From NCBI GenBank assembly GCA_018401735.1, contig JAGYKI010000003.1:124001-188000 (forward strand): 64,000 nt of DNA, written 5' to 3'. A program made the translations under genes and the position numbers. Of the stretch, positions 45,574-57,041 are shown piece after piece. This stretch comes from Schleiferiaceae bacterium (GTDB lineage Bacteria; Bacteroidota; Bacteroidia; Flavobacteriales; Schleiferiaceae). Under the pieces are notes generated by a model that searched no databases, was not told where the DNA came from, and saw only the letters and a list, made by a program, of their open reading frames with translations. The first letter of the stretch is position 1. Each line of letters opens with the position of its first letter.

Positions 45574-48500
45574 ATGAGAAAAACGCTACTGATGTTGCTG
45601 GGCTTGAGTTTTGGAATGTTACAAGCCCAAAATCAGACAGAAACTTTCCCGATTTTATTTAAAACTGGTACCATCAACCCTGCAGAAGTATCGGTGAATG
45701 ATGTTACTAAGTACCATGGTTACACTTATGTAATTGTGCAGCATCAAAATTTGGTATTAGCTCAGAACTTTTACGGTTTTGAAACCTTTGAGTACTTGCC
45801 TAAACACAGTGCTTTTGCTCGTGTGAAGAATAGTGAATTAGCCAATGCCAAGGCGCAACTCTTCCAAATGGGAGGCACTCTTTTAAACATTGATCCCGCT
45901 TGGAAGCAATCGCAACTTTTATACACAAACAACTATCCCGAATGGGCATGGTCGGCCAATGAGCAAAAATTGGTTGTTTGGATTCAGTATTGGAAAGGTT
46001 TAGATGCCTTACAGATAGTGAGCGAATTACAAGGATTATCGCACACCATTTTAGAGGTGGTGGCTTCCGATGAAAAAATTCAGATTGAAATTGATCCTGA
46101 AAACTTAAGCGCATTAATTGCCCAGCCTTTTATTAAATACGTAGAAGAAAAATACGCTCCCGGTGAACCTGAAAACTTTACCGCTCGCACCAATCACCGA
46201 GTAAACTATTTACAAGGTGGAAATTTAGGTTTAAACTACGATGGTTCGGGAATTATGGTGGCACACAATGATGCCGGCGAAATTGATTACCATATTGATT
46301 TTCAAGGCAGATTTAGCCAAAATGCCAATGGTGGCGCGGGTAGTGATCATGGCGATCATACGGCGGGAACGATTAGTGGTGCTGGAAACCGCGATCCACG
46401 TGGTGCTGGAATGGCGCCCGGTGCAGATATGTTCTACCGCAATTACCCGAATAACCTAAACGACGCCGATAACGTATACAACTCCATTAATGCGCGTTTA
46501 ACCTCTAATTCTTTTAGTAATGGTTGTAATGGAGGCTACAGCACTTGGTCGCGGCAATTAGATAAAGATGCTTTCGACAACCCACTGATGTTACATGTTT
46601 TCTCTTCTGGAAATAATGGTAGCTCAAGTTGTGCTGTAAATTATGGCGCTGGTATTGGCTGGGGAAATATTACGGGTGGACACAAGCAAGCGAAGAATGT
46701 TGTTACCGTTGGTAATCTTACTCGTACCGACGCGATTGCTCCTTCTAGCAGTCGTGGCCCTGCTTCTGATGGTAGAATTAAGCCCGACCTTTGTGCTGTA
46801 GGAACCAATGTTTATAGTACCACAGATGCGAATGGTCCCAGTACTTATAATAGCAAAACCGGTACTTCTATGTCTTGTCCTGGTGTAACAGGAACGCTTG
46901 CGGTGCTAATGCAAGCTTATAAAGATATTAATATGGGGGCTGAAGCGGAAGGCGTTTTATTGAAAGGGATTATTCAAAACACGGCAGAAGATTTAGGTAA
47001 CCCAGGACCAGATTTTATTTATGGTTACGGACGCATTAACGCGAATCGTGCCTATGAAGTAATTAGTAATGGCAGCTATAACAGCGATAGCATTGCGAAT
47101 AACGATTCAGCCAGCTTTAGTTTTAACATTCCTGCCAATACCGTAAATGCTAAGTTTTTCCTTATCTGGGCCGACCCAGAAGCTTCGCCAAACGCTGCAC
47201 GTGATTTAGTAAATGACTTAGACTTAACCGTAAACTTTGAAGGCTCAACCCTCCAACCTTGGGTTTTAGATCCAAATCCAACGGTAAGTAGTTTAAATTC
47301 TAACGCCGTTCCCGGTCGTGACTCTCTAAATAATATGGAGCAGGTTACCATTCTAAATCCAAATAGCGGAACAGCTACGATTAAAGTTAAAGGGCACAAT
47401 ATTCCCAGTGGAAATCAGAAATTTTATGTAATTGCTTCTTATGAAAAGGATGAAATAGTAATCACCTACCCTACTCCAGGGACTGCTTTTGAAGCGGGTA
47501 CAAGCCAACTCATTCGTTTCGACAGCCCCATTAACACTTCTTATACTGCTGAATTTTCTTTAGATGGCGGTGTAAACTGGTTTAATGTGGGAACTACTAC
47601 AGGTAACCGCCACATAAATTGGAATACCCCGGTGGGATTACCTACTAATGCGGCCTATGTGCGTGTTTTCAGTAATAGCGATACGGCCAGTGTTGGTCCA
47701 ATTACCATTGCCCAAGTACCCGCCAATATTTCGGTAATTAGTGCCTGTCCCGATAGTATTACTCTTACATGGATACCTGCAACCGGTGCTTCTGGTTATG
47801 TAGTTTATCGATTAGGAGCCAAATACATGGATTCCATTACTTACCGAACCAATGATACAATTACGATTGCCCATGATGCTAATCAAGCAGATTGGTTTGC
47901 CGTAGCGGCGGTAGTAAATGACACTTCTATTGGCGAACGTTCCGTGGCCATTTACAAAGCCCCTGGCGTATTTAATTGTAGCATTCCTAATGATTTAAGT
48001 TTAGAAATGGTTCTATCGCCAGGTTTTGGAGAAGTGCAAGATTGTGCGGTTAACTCTAGCGGTGTGAAAGTAGGATTATTGGTTAAAAACACTGGCTTAA
48101 ACCCCATTAGTAGTTTAGACCTATCCTATCAGCGGACCAATACCGCTGCAATTTCTACCGAGACCGTAAATAGAACAATTGCCCCAGGCGATACGATTCA
48201 TTATTTCTTTAGCAACAGCACTATTACCATTTTAAATAATGTTTATTTAAACTATAATTTCTGGATCGATGCTAGTTCAGATGGTAATCGTTTTAACGAT
48301 ACCATTAACTTAAGCATTCGTAAAGTTAACCCAGGTGCAGCTTCTAAAACTTTGCCTTACAATCAAGACTTTGAAAGTTTTAGCCTTTGTTCAGATGATG
48401 CTGATTGTAATCTTACCACTTGTAATTTAAGCGATGGTTGGGTAAATGGTCAAAACCTTGGTTCTGATTTTATTGACTGGAGAACCTTCCAAGGCAGCAC

Positions 48501-49176
48501 TTTCAGTCAAGGAACAGGCCCTAACGTGGATAACAATCCTGGAACAAGTGTGGGTAATTATCTCTACCTAGAGGCCTCTGGTCAATGTGATAGTGCTGAA
48601 GCTTTATTAATTACGCCCTGTATTGATCTTAGCAATGCCGTTGACCCAAGAGCCAGTATCTATTATCACATGTTAGGCCCAGATATGGGTACTTTAGATG
48701 TTGATGTTTACGATGGCATAATTTGGCACATGAATGTGGTAAGTACTATTGCAGGTGATCAAGGTGGAAACTGGAATCGCTTGGATATCGATCTAAACCC
48801 ATATAATGGAAAAACGGTTGTAATTAGATTCCGTGGTAAAACAGGTTCTGACTTTGCTAGCGATTTAGCGATTGATGATTTCAGTGCTTTTGATGCCGCC
48901 TCCAGCGTTTCCGAAAACAATTGGACCGACGGCCTTCGTGCTTATCCAAACCCCAATAGTGGTGTATTCAATTTAGAAAGTCAATTACCACTGAATGCTA
49001 GTACCAAACTTACCTTACGTGATTTAAGTGGTAAAGCCTTATGGACGGCAGACTTTGCAAGTAATGCGGGTGCCAATCAAATGGAAATCAACATTAAAGA
49101 TCAGCCCCAAGGCCTTTATCTTTTAGAAGTTCAAAATGATGAGTTTACCAGTACTTTAAGAGTTATTAAAGACTAA
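45574..49176 (+). CDS. T9SS-exported S8 (subtilisin-like) serine protease
   Basis: 1200 residues from the ATG at 45574, which begins a signal peptide (RKTLLMLLGLSFGMLQAQ). The subtilase triad is Asp in VAHNDAG (near 232), His in DHGDHTAGT (near 261) and Ser in GTSMSCPG (near 431). Beta-sandwich and fibronectin-like domains follow, then a MAM-like module (about 930-1110: LPYNQDFESF, LLITPCIDL, LAIDDFSAF) and a type A T9SS sorting domain (AYPNPNSGVFNLES ... GLYLLEVQND ... LRVIKD). Export across the outer membrane by T9SS is expected. Strong terminator follows. Confidence 0.93.
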   Translation: MRKTLLMLLGLSFGMLQAQNQTETFPILFKTGTINPAEVSVNDVTKYHGYTYVIVQHQNLVLAQNFYGFETFEYLPKHSAFARVKNSELANAKAQLFQMGGTLLNIDPAWKQSQLLYTNNYPEWAWSANEQKLVVWIQYWKGLDALQIVSELQGLSHTILEVVASDEKIQIEIDPENLSALIAQPFIKYVEEKYAPGEPENFTARTNHRVNYLQGGNLGLNYDGSGIMVAHNDAGEIDYHIDFQGRFSQNANGGAGSDHGDHTAGTISGAGNRDPRGAGMAPGADMFYRNYPNNLNDADNVYNSINARLTSNSFSNGCNGGYSTWSRQLDKDAFDNPLMLHVFSSGNNGSSSCAVNYGAGIGWGNITGGHKQAKNVVTVGNLTRTDAIAPSSSRGPASDGRIKPDLCAVGTNVYSTTDANGPSTYNSKTGTSMSCPGVTGTLAVLMQAYKDINMGAEAEGVLLKGIIQNTAEDLGNPGPDFIYGYGRINANRAYEVISNGSYNSDSIANNDSASFSFNIPANTVNAKFFLIWADPEASPNAARDLVNDLDLTVNFEGSTLQPWVLDPNPTVSSLNSNAVPGRDSLNNMEQVTILNPNSGTATIKVKGHNIPSGNQKFYVIASYEKDEIVITYPTPGTAFEAGTSQLIRFDSPINTSYTAEFSLDGGVNWFNVGTTTGNRHINWNTPVGLPTNAAYVRVFSNSDTASVGPITIAQVPANISVISACPDSITLTWIPATGASGYVVYRLGAKYMDSITYRTNDTITIAHDANQADWFAVAAVVNDTSIGERSVAIYKAPGVFNCSIPNDLSLEMVLSPGFGEVQDCAVNSSGVKVGLLVKNTGLNPISSLDLSYQRTNTAAISTETVNRTIAPGDTIHYFFSNSTITILNNVYLNYNFWIDASSDGNRFNDTINLSIRKVNPGAASKTLPYNQDFESFSLCSDDADCNLTTCNLSDGWVNGQNLGSDFIDWRTFQGSTFSQGTGPNVDNNPGTSVGNYLYLEASGQCDSAEALLITPCIDLSNAVDPRASIYYHMLGPDMGTLDVDVYDGIIWHMNVVSTIAGDQGGNWNRLDIDLNPYNGKTVVIRFRGKTGSDFASDLAIDDFSAFDAASSVSENNWTDGLRAYPNPNSGVFNLESQLPLNASTKLTLRDLSGKALWTADFASNAGANQMEINIKDQPQGLYLLEVQNDEFTSTLRVIKD

Positions 49177-49197
49177 GAACGGTAGCGATTAATAGTT

Positions 49198-49236
49198 AAA
49201 AAAGGGTCAACTGAAATTCAGTTGACCCTTTTTTTA
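49198..49236. terminator. Bidirectional terminator between the S8 protease and clpB
   Basis: AAGGGTCAACTGAA and TTCAGTTGACCCTT form a perfect 14-bp stem, with A's to the left and seven T's to the right. It can end both the protease and the opposing clpB transcript. Confidence 0.93.
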
Positions 49237-49277
49237 AGGTTTAAAGCTAAAATGTAATTTTTATGAGCGGTAAAAGA

Positions 49278-51893
49278 TTAAATTTCTTTCAGCTCAATAT
49301 TCTCATTAGTAAATTTTAAACTTCCTGCATCATCTACGTCTAAAAAGATAAGACTGTCTTTATGCACTCTATTGCCTAATATTTCTTTAGACAAATCATT
49401 AAGTACTCTTTTCTGAATTATCCTTTTAATAGGGCGTCCGCCATATTGAGGATCATAACCTGCTTCTGCCAAATACATTACAGCCTTATCGGAAACCTCA
49501 AGGGTGATTTGTTGTTTATCCAGGGATTTTTTCAACAAGTTGAGCTGTAAACGCACAATCTCCGCAACGTCCTTCTTCTCGAGCGGCAAGAACATGATAC
49601 TTTCATCAATTCTATTCAGAAACTCTGGCCGAAGGGTTTTACGCATAACTTGCATCAATGCTTCGCGAGTATCCTCGTAAACCTCAAATTTATTTGACTC
49701 AGTAATCGTATCAAATCGTTCCTGAATTAAACTTGAACCAATATTAGAGGTCATGATTATAATGGTATTCCTAAAGTTCGCTAGTCTCCCTTTATTATCG
49801 GTTAAGCGTCCTTCATCTAAAACTTGAAGAAGAATGTTAAAAGTGTCTGGGTGAGCTTTTTCAATCTCATCCAAAAGTATAACCGAATAAGGCTTACGTC
49901 TCACCGCCTCGGTTAATTGACCGCCTTCATCATAACCTACATATCCAGGAGGCGCACCAATAAGACGACTTACAGAATGGCGTTCCTGATACTCACTCAT
50001 ATCAATACGAGTAAGGGCATTTTCATCATCAAAAAGGAACTCGGCCAAGGCTTTTGCCAATTCGGTTTTACCCACGCCTGTGGTTCCTAAAAAGATAAAG
50101 GAACCGATGGGACGATGTTCATCTTGTAAACCCGCTCTGCTTCTTCTTACCGCATCCGAAACCGCCAAAATGGCTTCTTCTTGTCCGATTACCCTTTTGT
50201 GTAATTCCTCTTCCAAATGAAGTAATTTCTCTCTTTCACTTTGCAACATACGGGTAATGGGAATGCCGGTCCACCGACTTACCACATCAGCTATATCTTC
50301 AGAATCCACTTCTTCTTTAATTAAAGCATGGCCATTTTGCAATTTGCCTGCTTCTTCCTCATATTGCTTAAGGCGTGCCTCCACTTCTTGTAGCTTTCCG
50401 TAGCGAATTTCCGCCACTGTACCATAGTCGCCACTGCGTTCTGCTTGCTCGGCTTTTTGTTTCAGCGCTTCAATTTCTTCTTTGGCTTTCTGAATGCCAT
50501 CCACTACCTCTTTTTCCGATTGCCACTGAGCATTAAAAGAACTGCGTTGTTCGTTTAAATCTTTTAATTCCTCTTTAATACCATTCTGCCTCAGCGTATC
50601 TCCTTCGCGTTTTATCGCTTCCAGCTCAATCTCAAGCTGCATTATTTTTCGATCTAAAACATCTATTTCCTCTGGTTTAGAGTTCGCCGCCATCCTTAAT
50701 TTTGCGGCCGCTTCATCAATCAGGTCGATAGCTTTATCGGGTAAAAAGCGATCCGAAATATAGCGTTGCGATAATTCTACTGAAGCGATGATAGCTTCAT
50801 CCTTAATGCGAACCTTATGATGGGTTTCATAGCGCTCTTTAATGCCACGTAAAATAGAAATAGCCGCTTCCGTATCGGGTTCTTCCACCAATACTTTTTG
50901 AAAGCGACGTTCCAATGCCTTGTCTTTCTCAAAATACTTTTGATATTCATTTAATGTTGTTGCACCAATGGCTCTCAGTTCCCCTCTCGCCAAAGCGGGT
51001 TTTAAAATATTAGCTGCATCCATGGCCCCTTCTCCAGCGCCAGCGCCAACAAGGGTATGAATCTCATCAATAAATAGAAGCAATTGTCCGTCACTTTCAC
51101 TTACGGTCTTCACCACCGCTTTAAGGCGCTCTTCAAACTCTCCCTTATACTTCGCTCCAGCAATAAGAGCGCCCATATCGAGACTATATAATTTTTTATC
51201 TTTTAAATTTTCAGGAACATCCCCTTTAATGATGCGATGCGCCATACCTTCAGCAATAGCCGTTTTACCGACACCCGGTTCACCGATCAGGATAGGGTTA
51301 TTTTTAGTACGGCGAGATAGTATTTGTAGCACTCTGCGGATTTCTTCATCGCGACCAATCACGGGATCTAATTTGCCTTCCTCTGCTAATTTGTTCAAAT
51401 TCTTCGCATATTTATCTAAGGCGCTATATTGCTCTTCCGAGCTCGCCGAATTGGCAGCTGTGCCTTGTCTTAACTCTTGTACAGCACTTTCGTAAGATGC
51501 TTTCTCCCAGCCACTATCGAGCATCATTTTACTTATGGTGTCACCACTTTCGAGCAATCCAAAAAGTAAATGTTCCAAAGCCACATACTCGTCTTTCATC
51601 GACTTAGCCTTTTGCTGAGCCTTAATAATGGCTTTGTTGGCATTGGGATCAAGGTATTGACTAGCTCCTTCTACTTTCGGATATGATTTAATTATTTGAT
51701 CTAAAGTGGCTAAAAAATTAGCCGCGTTAATCGACTGCTTTTTTAAAAAGAAGTTTAAAATATTCAAATCCGCCTGAGCGACTCCTTTTAAAAGATGCCC
51801 AGTTTGTATGGCTTGATGGTCATTTTCTACCGCCAAACTTTGCGCAACCTGAATGGCCTTTTGCGCTTTTATAGTAAAGTTATTTAAGTCCAT
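49278..51893 (-). CDS. clpB: ATP-dependent disaggregase ClpB
   Basis: 871 residues. N-terminal Clp repeat domain, first AAA+ domain ([37 protein letters not shown]), the coiled-coil middle domain characteristic of ClpB (about 400-530) and second AAA+ domain ([33 protein letters not shown]). It extracts polypeptides from aggregates together with DnaK. The 192-bp upstream region has no promoter I can call with confidence. Confidence 0.98.
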   Translation of the reverse strand: MDLNNFTIKAQKAIQVAQSLAVENDHQAIQTGHLLKGVAQADLNILNFFLKKQSINAANFLATLDQIIKSYPKVEGASQYLDPNANKAIIKAQQKAKSMKDEYVALEHLLFGLLESGDTISKMMLDSGWEKASYESAVQELRQGTAANSASSEEQYSALDKYAKNLNKLAEEGKLDPVIGRDEEIRRVLQILSRRTKNNPILIGEPGVGKTAIAEGMAHRIIKGDVPENLKDKKLYSLDMGALIAGAKYKGEFEERLKAVVKTVSESDGQLLLFIDEIHTLVGAGAGEGAMDAANILKPALARGELRAIGATTLNEYQKYFEKDKALERRFQKVLVEEPDTEAAISILRGIKERYETHHKVRIKDEAIIASVELSQRYISDRFLPDKAIDLIDEAAAKLRMAANSKPEEIDVLDRKIMQLEIELEAIKREGDTLRQNGIKEELKDLNEQRSSFNAQWQSEKEVVDGIQKAKEEIEALKQKAEQAERSGDYGTVAEIRYGKLQEVEARLKQYEEEAGKLQNGHALIKEEVDSEDIADVVSRWTGIPITRMLQSEREKLLHLEEELHKRVIGQEEAILAVSDAVRRSRAGLQDEHRPIGSFIFLGTTGVGKTELAKALAEFLFDDENALTRIDMSEYQERHSVSRLIGAPPGYVGYDEGGQLTEAVRRKPYSVILLDEIEKAHPDTFNILLQVLDEGRLTDNKGRLANFRNTIIIMTSNIGSSLIQERFDTITESNKFEVYEDTREALMQVMRKTLRPEFLNRIDESIMFLPLEKKDVAEIVRLQLNLLKKSLDKQQITLEVSDKAVMYLAEAGYDPQYGGRPIKRIIQKRVLNDLSKEILGNRVHKDSLIFLDVDDAGSLKFTNENIELKEI

Positions 51894-52034
51894 ACTGTCT
51901 TGTGTTTCTCAATTCTAGTCAAAATTTACTCCATTTTGATTAGGTCTATTTAAGCTTGCCATCTTGTCAAAAAAAGTCAAAACCTTTCTGACTAAGAGTC
52001 ATAGTCAAGTATTTGATTATGACATATTTACCAC

Positions 52035-52063
52035 AAAAAAAGCCCTACTAAATAGTAGGGCTT
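52035..52063 (-). terminator. Terminator of the large T9SS cargo gene
   Basis: AAGCCCTACTA and TAGTAGGGCTT form a perfect 11-bp stem. On the minus strand it is followed by seven T's, 23 bp after the stop codon at 52086. Confidence 0.9.
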
Positions 52064-52085
52064 AAATTTATGAGAAGATCAATTC

Positions 52086-55000
52086 TTATTGAACTACTAA
52101 TTTTCTAGTAACACGCTCGCCGTCAACACTAATATTAACGAAGTAAACGCCAGGGTTCCAATCAAAGGTTTCAAAAACTAACTGTGAGCTTCCTCGCTCT
52201 AGGTCGTAGTCTTTTGCAAACATCCTTTGCCCTACCACATTTACTATATCCACGCTCACCATTTTAGCCTGAGCATTAAATACCGGTAAATGAGTAATAT
52301 CACGAGTTGGGTTAGGACTAAGTTCGCCAATATAAGAATCGGGTACTGGATTGTAATCTTTACTACCAATTACAAAAGTTGGTCTTGCATTAGTAGCCTT
52401 CATACAGAAGTCGTCAATAGCCCAGCCTTTTCTTTGGATTGAATAATCACTTTCGAAACGGAAACGGAAAACTGCACGATTCGCTGCTGTATCAAATTTG
52501 AATACATAACGTGAAGTATCCCAATCTGCTGTATCGGTCCAACCTGGTTTAATAATATCCAAAGCCGTTACAAACTCAGTATTATACCAGTTGGCTTCAT
52601 TAGCAAAACCTAGTACTGTCCAGCTTAGTCCGCCATCTAAAGAAACTTCTACAGCTCCTCCATCATGGTACTTCTCGGTATCAAACTTGTGTACGAAAGA
52701 TAATTCGTAGGCAGTTGAAGTATCAATAACAAAAACGGGAGTAAATAAACCAGACTCATCACGTGAACGGTAATTGCTATCTAAACCCGTCATCCAGCAG
52801 CTATTACCACTAAAGGCACCAGGGAATTGAGTAGGCGTACCTTTCTCCCAAGACCACTGACCACGGGCGTAGGTTTTAGTATTTAAAGCTAAAAATGGTA
52901 AGGCACCATTGCCCGTTTCAAAATCATTACAATAAATGCTATCCCCGTTTTGTATGTCAAAATAGAACTCTGGCAGTACAGTTACTGTAAACTCAGTTGT
53001 ATCATCCGATGGACGGTTATCCATTTTACCATTAGGACGACGTGTAATAAAGCGTAAAGTATGGTTACCCGTTACTACACCGGTATTCCAAGGTTGGCTA
53101 TAATTATGACGGAAACGATTTCCTTCAATTAAGAAACGAGGGGCATAAGCTTTTTCAAAAGCACCAGCCCAACCAATGGTTCCTCCAGTAACAATCTCTG
53201 CTCTTACCTCCGCACTATCTAATATTTTAGCGCCCGAGTTTAGTACCATTATATCAATCGGTTGATCAAAAGTTGGAATCTGCAACGGATTAATAAAGAA
53301 GAAGTCTACTGGGCTCGCACTATTTTGAGGCGGAATAATCATCTCAAAATCATCAATGGCCCATCCCTCTAAGTTACGAGAGTTGTTTGCACCCGTTGGA
53401 GACTGGAATCTAAATCTTAAAGGGACTTCGTTTGGCTCAAAGTTTAGCTGGGAAACGGGGAAAACCGAGTAAGCCCAACCAGTGGGGTTACTACCCGTTA
53501 CCGAAGAACCCGTAAAGCCTTCTGTAACACCCGTACCCGTAGGTCCTAATAAGGTTCCAAAAGGACCCGTGTACCAATTTTGCCCAACTCCTTGGAAGGA
53601 ACCTAAGTTAGCTCCTAAAGTTGCCCATCCACCGCGGCGGAATTCAATTGCACCGGCAGCACCAGCGCCCATATCCACGTTTTGGAAAAAACGAATAGTG
53701 GGAGAAACGATGGTATCGAAATTATCTAAAATTGGTGCTCTTAACCACTCTTGGGTTCCATCTAAATAATAGCCATCGGCAATATTGGTAGCCCAAACAT
53801 TATCAGACGCTTGCAGAGAAGAGAATTGTCGTCCTGCAGGAACTTCACCTCTTTCCCATTGTAAATAACCTTGCACCGCAAAGAAGCCATATTCGTCGAA
53901 ATCGCAATTATCGAAATTATCGCCAAAATCAATATCCTGAACACTTAAGCCCGTTATGATACGACAAGCCGTATCATTAAAATTATTAATATCGCCTGCT
54001 ATACTAGTGTAAGCACAAACCTCACAAGCACCAGCAGGTATTACTAAGTTGAGGCCACTTGTTGGGACGTAAGTTATGGTACTGCTATTTCCGGCCGTAG
54101 GACTAGCGGAAGTTGCAGCGGTATAAGTTACCGGTACTCCAGCATTAGGCCCACACAAAGGTGTTACGGAGAATGTTGCCGTGGCCGAGCTTAAGGTACT
54201 GGTACCAAAATTTCTCAGCACCAATGAAGGATTTACTACTGTTACAGGCACTCCCGCTGGTACGGACTGGAATTGATTTAATACTATTTCAATACCGCCA
54301 TCATTAGCGATACGATTGTAAATCATCACTTTATCAATCGCAATATCAGCTAAATCACCTGCTCCAGTGCGGCTTGCTTTGATACGCAGTTTTATCTGCT
54401 TATTCGAATAAGCACTTAAATCTACACGTTTAAACTCATAATCAGTTAATGGACTGGAGCTAGACGACATTGGTACAGTACTACTACCGTTTACGACAAC
54501 CCAATTACCAGGTTCCATGGTTGCTGGTTCATTGATTTCAATTTCGATATTATCGATGTTCGCACCCCACATGTGATAGTAGAAATCTAAAGTAGGATTT
54601 GCCATTCCAGTGAAATCTAAACAACGAGTGGTAACCATATAGGTAGAAACGTCACCTGTACTACCTGTTGCTTCAGTATAGAAATACTGGCCTTTTTGAT
54701 AATACCCATGCTTTGGACCAGTACCACGGGTTTGCGTAAAACGCTCACCCACTCTCCAAACATAAGCAGGATCTAAACCTGTTTCGGTAGTAAATAAGGT
54801 CGTACCGGTTTGAGAAGACCCTACTGGAATATTTTCAAAATCCATTACCAAGGGGAAGGTACTATAGTTGGCAACGTGATTAATTGTTGCACTTACAGCT
54901 GTATCGTTCGCAGGAATAGTATCACCAACTTTATTCGCCCAAACCTTTACCTGATAGTTTCCTAAAGCCGACATGTTAGCGGTAGTAGTTAAAGTATAGG

Positions 55001-56951
55001 TAGTAGTATCACCTGTTCTTAAAGCAAGTGTAGCCGTTTCAGAAAGAATTGCGCCCGTATTTGTTTGAATACGAAGAGGAAGACTTAATAAGCTATCGCA
55101 GCCATTGTTTCTTATCACCACTTCTATCGCTTCCGCAGATGAGTAAGAACACTTGCCGAGCACTGGAGAATTTACCGCCAATATTTCAGCATCAATAGGA
55201 GTTGGCTCATAAATTCTTAGATCATCGATAGCCATATCACCACGAGCCGCATTTCCAGTATTAGTCGTTTGCTTAGCCGATACAAAACGAATTCTAATAT
55301 ACTGACCATTAAACTCTTTCAAAGGAATCAAAGCTCTTTCCCAAGGGTCGGTCTGAGCAGTTTGTTGCTGCTTTCGAATACGATAAAAACCATTGTACCA
55401 AGCTTCATTGGTAGAACCTGTATCGATATCAATTCTTAAAGCACCGATGTCATCACCAAAGAAGTGATAGTAAAATTCAAGAGCTTGACAAGCAGTTGTT
55501 TGCGTAAGATCAATACAAGGGGTTATCAATAAAGTAGTACTGTTTACCGCTCCTTGCGATGATTCGGCATATAAATATCTTGCACCAAAAGGTGTGTGGT
55601 TCGAGTTAGGACCAGTAAATGGAGTACCTGTACCACCTGTGCGCACAGACCAAGCATAACCTGCTGTATTCTCAGGCGGCTGAACTGTCCAATAGCGTAA
55701 ACCTGTTTGTTCGTTAGGGAAATCACCACGGTGGGCTGTTCCCATATCACCATTACCTGTACCTGGGCTCCATAGTGGACCTTCGAAATCTTCTATCCAT
55801 GGGAAAGTACTAATGGTTCCTGGTAACGATCCGCAATCCGGTGCACCGCATTTAAATGGTAAACCTGCTTTCGGCCAGAATTTAATATAAGCGTTCTGCG
55901 GATTGGCTAAAGAATCAGGGAAGCGGGTTATGTTAGGACAAGCTAAATCCCAAGCCTTGTAAAAATACTCTACAGTATCACCAAGCAAAATATTATTTAG
56001 AGTAGTTTGATACTCAAATTGGGCGGCATTTGAAACCGTAAGGTTCTGATTTTGCCAAGCTCCTACCCCAGCGGAATTTCTAATACGATAAAATACAGTC
56101 ACACTATCAATACCCGTTACCCAAGTTGGGTTAGCAGCTCCACCCGCAACGGTATCTGTAACTCTTGCGCCAATCTTATAGTTATTACTCGCATTCTGAG
56201 TTAAACCACCCACTGGACGAACGGGAAAACAGGGAATTGGCGTATAGTTAAAATGGAAACGTGGAGGAAAAAGCTCACAAGACGAACCCGTAACCACCAA
56301 ATTATCAACCCACCAGCCAGCACCATAAGAACGACCGGTGATGTTAGGGTTTAACACCTCAAAACAACTGAACTCTACCATTACGTTGGCAAAACCAGTG
56401 GGACTAGTTACCAGAGAACTAATATTAAATCTTTCATATTGCCACCACGAGTTGGCTACGGGGGGATCTGTACCCGCAAACCAATAGTTAATCCCTTGAT
56501 TAGGGATATTATAGGAGGCCTCTTGGAAGTTAGATGATGAATTCCATGTTCCGCTGCCTAAATAGTTACAATTTGAACTACTTAAAGTAGTCCATGAAAC
56601 ACCATTATTGGTACTTACCCTAATAATACCCTGGTTTACCTGATTGATTTTAGCAATGTGGTAAAATTCTAGAAAAACAAAGGTTTTTCCTATCGTGCTA
56701 AATGAGTTCGTTCTAAAAACGACTTCCGAACTATTCGACCCCAAAGCAGGAGCCTGCACCTTACCGTGGTATGATTTTGTTCCTGAAATGGAAACGTTAT
56801 TAGTATCCTTCCAAACATCAGTGGCCGTACCCAAACTCAGGGTTGTTACCGAATCCACGATCTCAAAGGTTTCAATAAAAAGAGTGTCAATTTGGGCGTT
56901 CATCACCAGAGATGTGCAGAGACCCGTAACTAGAAGTAGTAACTTCTTCAT
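52086..56951 (-). CDS. Very large secreted T9SS cargo protein with repeated MAM-like modules
   Basis: 1621 residues from the ATG at 56951, beginning with a signal peptide (KKLLLLVTGLCTSLVMNA). At least four related modules of about 150-200 residues follow the pattern DFE ... YLYAES ... LLITPCIDL ... LEFYYHFFGDDIG ... IRFVSA ... MAIDDLRIY, with beta-sandwich domains between them. The C-terminus is a type A T9SS sorting domain (YIGELSPNPTRDITHLPVFN ... GVYFVNISVDGERVTRKLVV). No catalytic motif is seen; adhesion or surface binding is a guess. Own promoter and terminator. Confidence 0.88.
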   Translation of the reverse strand: MKKLLLLVTGLCTSLVMNAQIDTLFIETFEIVDSVTTLSLGTATDVWKDTNNVSISGTKSYHGKVQAPALGSNSSEVVFRTNSFSTIGKTFVFLEFYHIAKINQVNQGIIRVSTNNGVSWTTLSSSNCNYLGSGTWNSSSNFQEASYNIPNQGINYWFAGTDPPVANSWWQYERFNISSLVTSPTGFANVMVEFSCFEVLNPNITGRSYGAGWWVDNLVVTGSSCELFPPRFHFNYTPIPCFPVRPVGGLTQNASNNYKIGARVTDTVAGGAANPTWVTGIDSVTVFYRIRNSAGVGAWQNQNLTVSNAAQFEYQTTLNNILLGDTVEYFYKAWDLACPNITRFPDSLANPQNAYIKFWPKAGLPFKCGAPDCGSLPGTISTFPWIEDFEGPLWSPGTGNGDMGTAHRGDFPNEQTGLRYWTVQPPENTAGYAWSVRTGGTGTPFTGPNSNHTPFGARYLYAESSQGAVNSTTLLITPCIDLTQTTACQALEFYYHFFGDDIGALRIDIDTGSTNEAWYNGFYRIRKQQQTAQTDPWERALIPLKEFNGQYIRIRFVSAKQTTNTGNAARGDMAIDDLRIYEPTPIDAEILAVNSPVLGKCSYSSAEAIEVVIRNNGCDSLLSLPLRIQTNTGAILSETATLALRTGDTTTYTLTTTANMSALGNYQVKVWANKVGDTIPANDTAVSATINHVANYSTFPLVMDFENIPVGSSQTGTTLFTTETGLDPAYVWRVGERFTQTRGTGPKHGYYQKGQYFYTEATGSTGDVSTYMVTTRCLDFTGMANPTLDFYYHMWGANIDNIEIEINEPATMEPGNWVVVNGSSTVPMSSSSSPLTDYEFKRVDLSAYSNKQIKLRIKASRTGAGDLADIAIDKVMIYNRIANDGGIEIVLNQFQSVPAGVPVTVVNPSLVLRNFGTSTLSSATATFSVTPLCGPNAGVPVTYTAATSASPTAGNSSTITYVPTSGLNLVIPAGACEVCAYTSIAGDINNFNDTACRIITGLSVQDIDFGDNFDNCDFDEYGFFAVQGYLQWERGEVPAGRQFSSLQASDNVWATNIADGYYLDGTQEWLRAPILDNFDTIVSPTIRFFQNVDMGAGAAGAIEFRRGGWATLGANLGSFQGVGQNWYTGPFGTLLGPTGTGVTEGFTGSSVTGSNPTGWAYSVFPVSQLNFEPNEVPLRFRFQSPTGANNSRNLEGWAIDDFEMIIPPQNSASPVDFFFINPLQIPTFDQPIDIMVLNSGAKILDSAEVRAEIVTGGTIGWAGAFEKAYAPRFLIEGNRFRHNYSQPWNTGVVTGNHTLRFITRRPNGKMDNRPSDDTTEFTVTVLPEFYFDIQNGDSIYCNDFETGNGALPFLALNTKTYARGQWSWEKGTPTQFPGAFSGNSCWMTGLDSNYRSRDESGLFTPVFVIDTSTAYELSFVHKFDTEKYHDGGAVEVSLDGGLSWTVLGFANEANWYNTEFVTALDIIKPGWTDTADWDTSRYVFKFDTAANRAVFRFRFESDYSIQRKGWAIDDFCMKATNARPTFVIGSKDYNPVPDSYIGELSPNPTRDITHLPVFNAQAKMVSVDIVNVVGQRMFAKDYDLERGSSQLVFETFDWNPGVYFVNISVDGERVTRKLVVQ

Positions 56952-56984
56952 ATAAATTATAATTTGTGCAGTGTTGACGTTGCA

Positions 56985-57013
56985 CAAATATAACAAGCTT
57001 GAGCGATTATCAA
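56985..57013 (-). promoter_or_regulatory. Promoter of the large T9SS cargo gene
   Basis: On the minus strand TTG (57013-57011), an 18-bp spacer, then TATATTTG (56992-56985), matching both Bacteroidota promoter elements; the ATG is 34 bp downstream. Confidence 0.72.
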
Positions 57014-57041
57014 TTTAGTAATTATTATTTGCGCAGTATTT

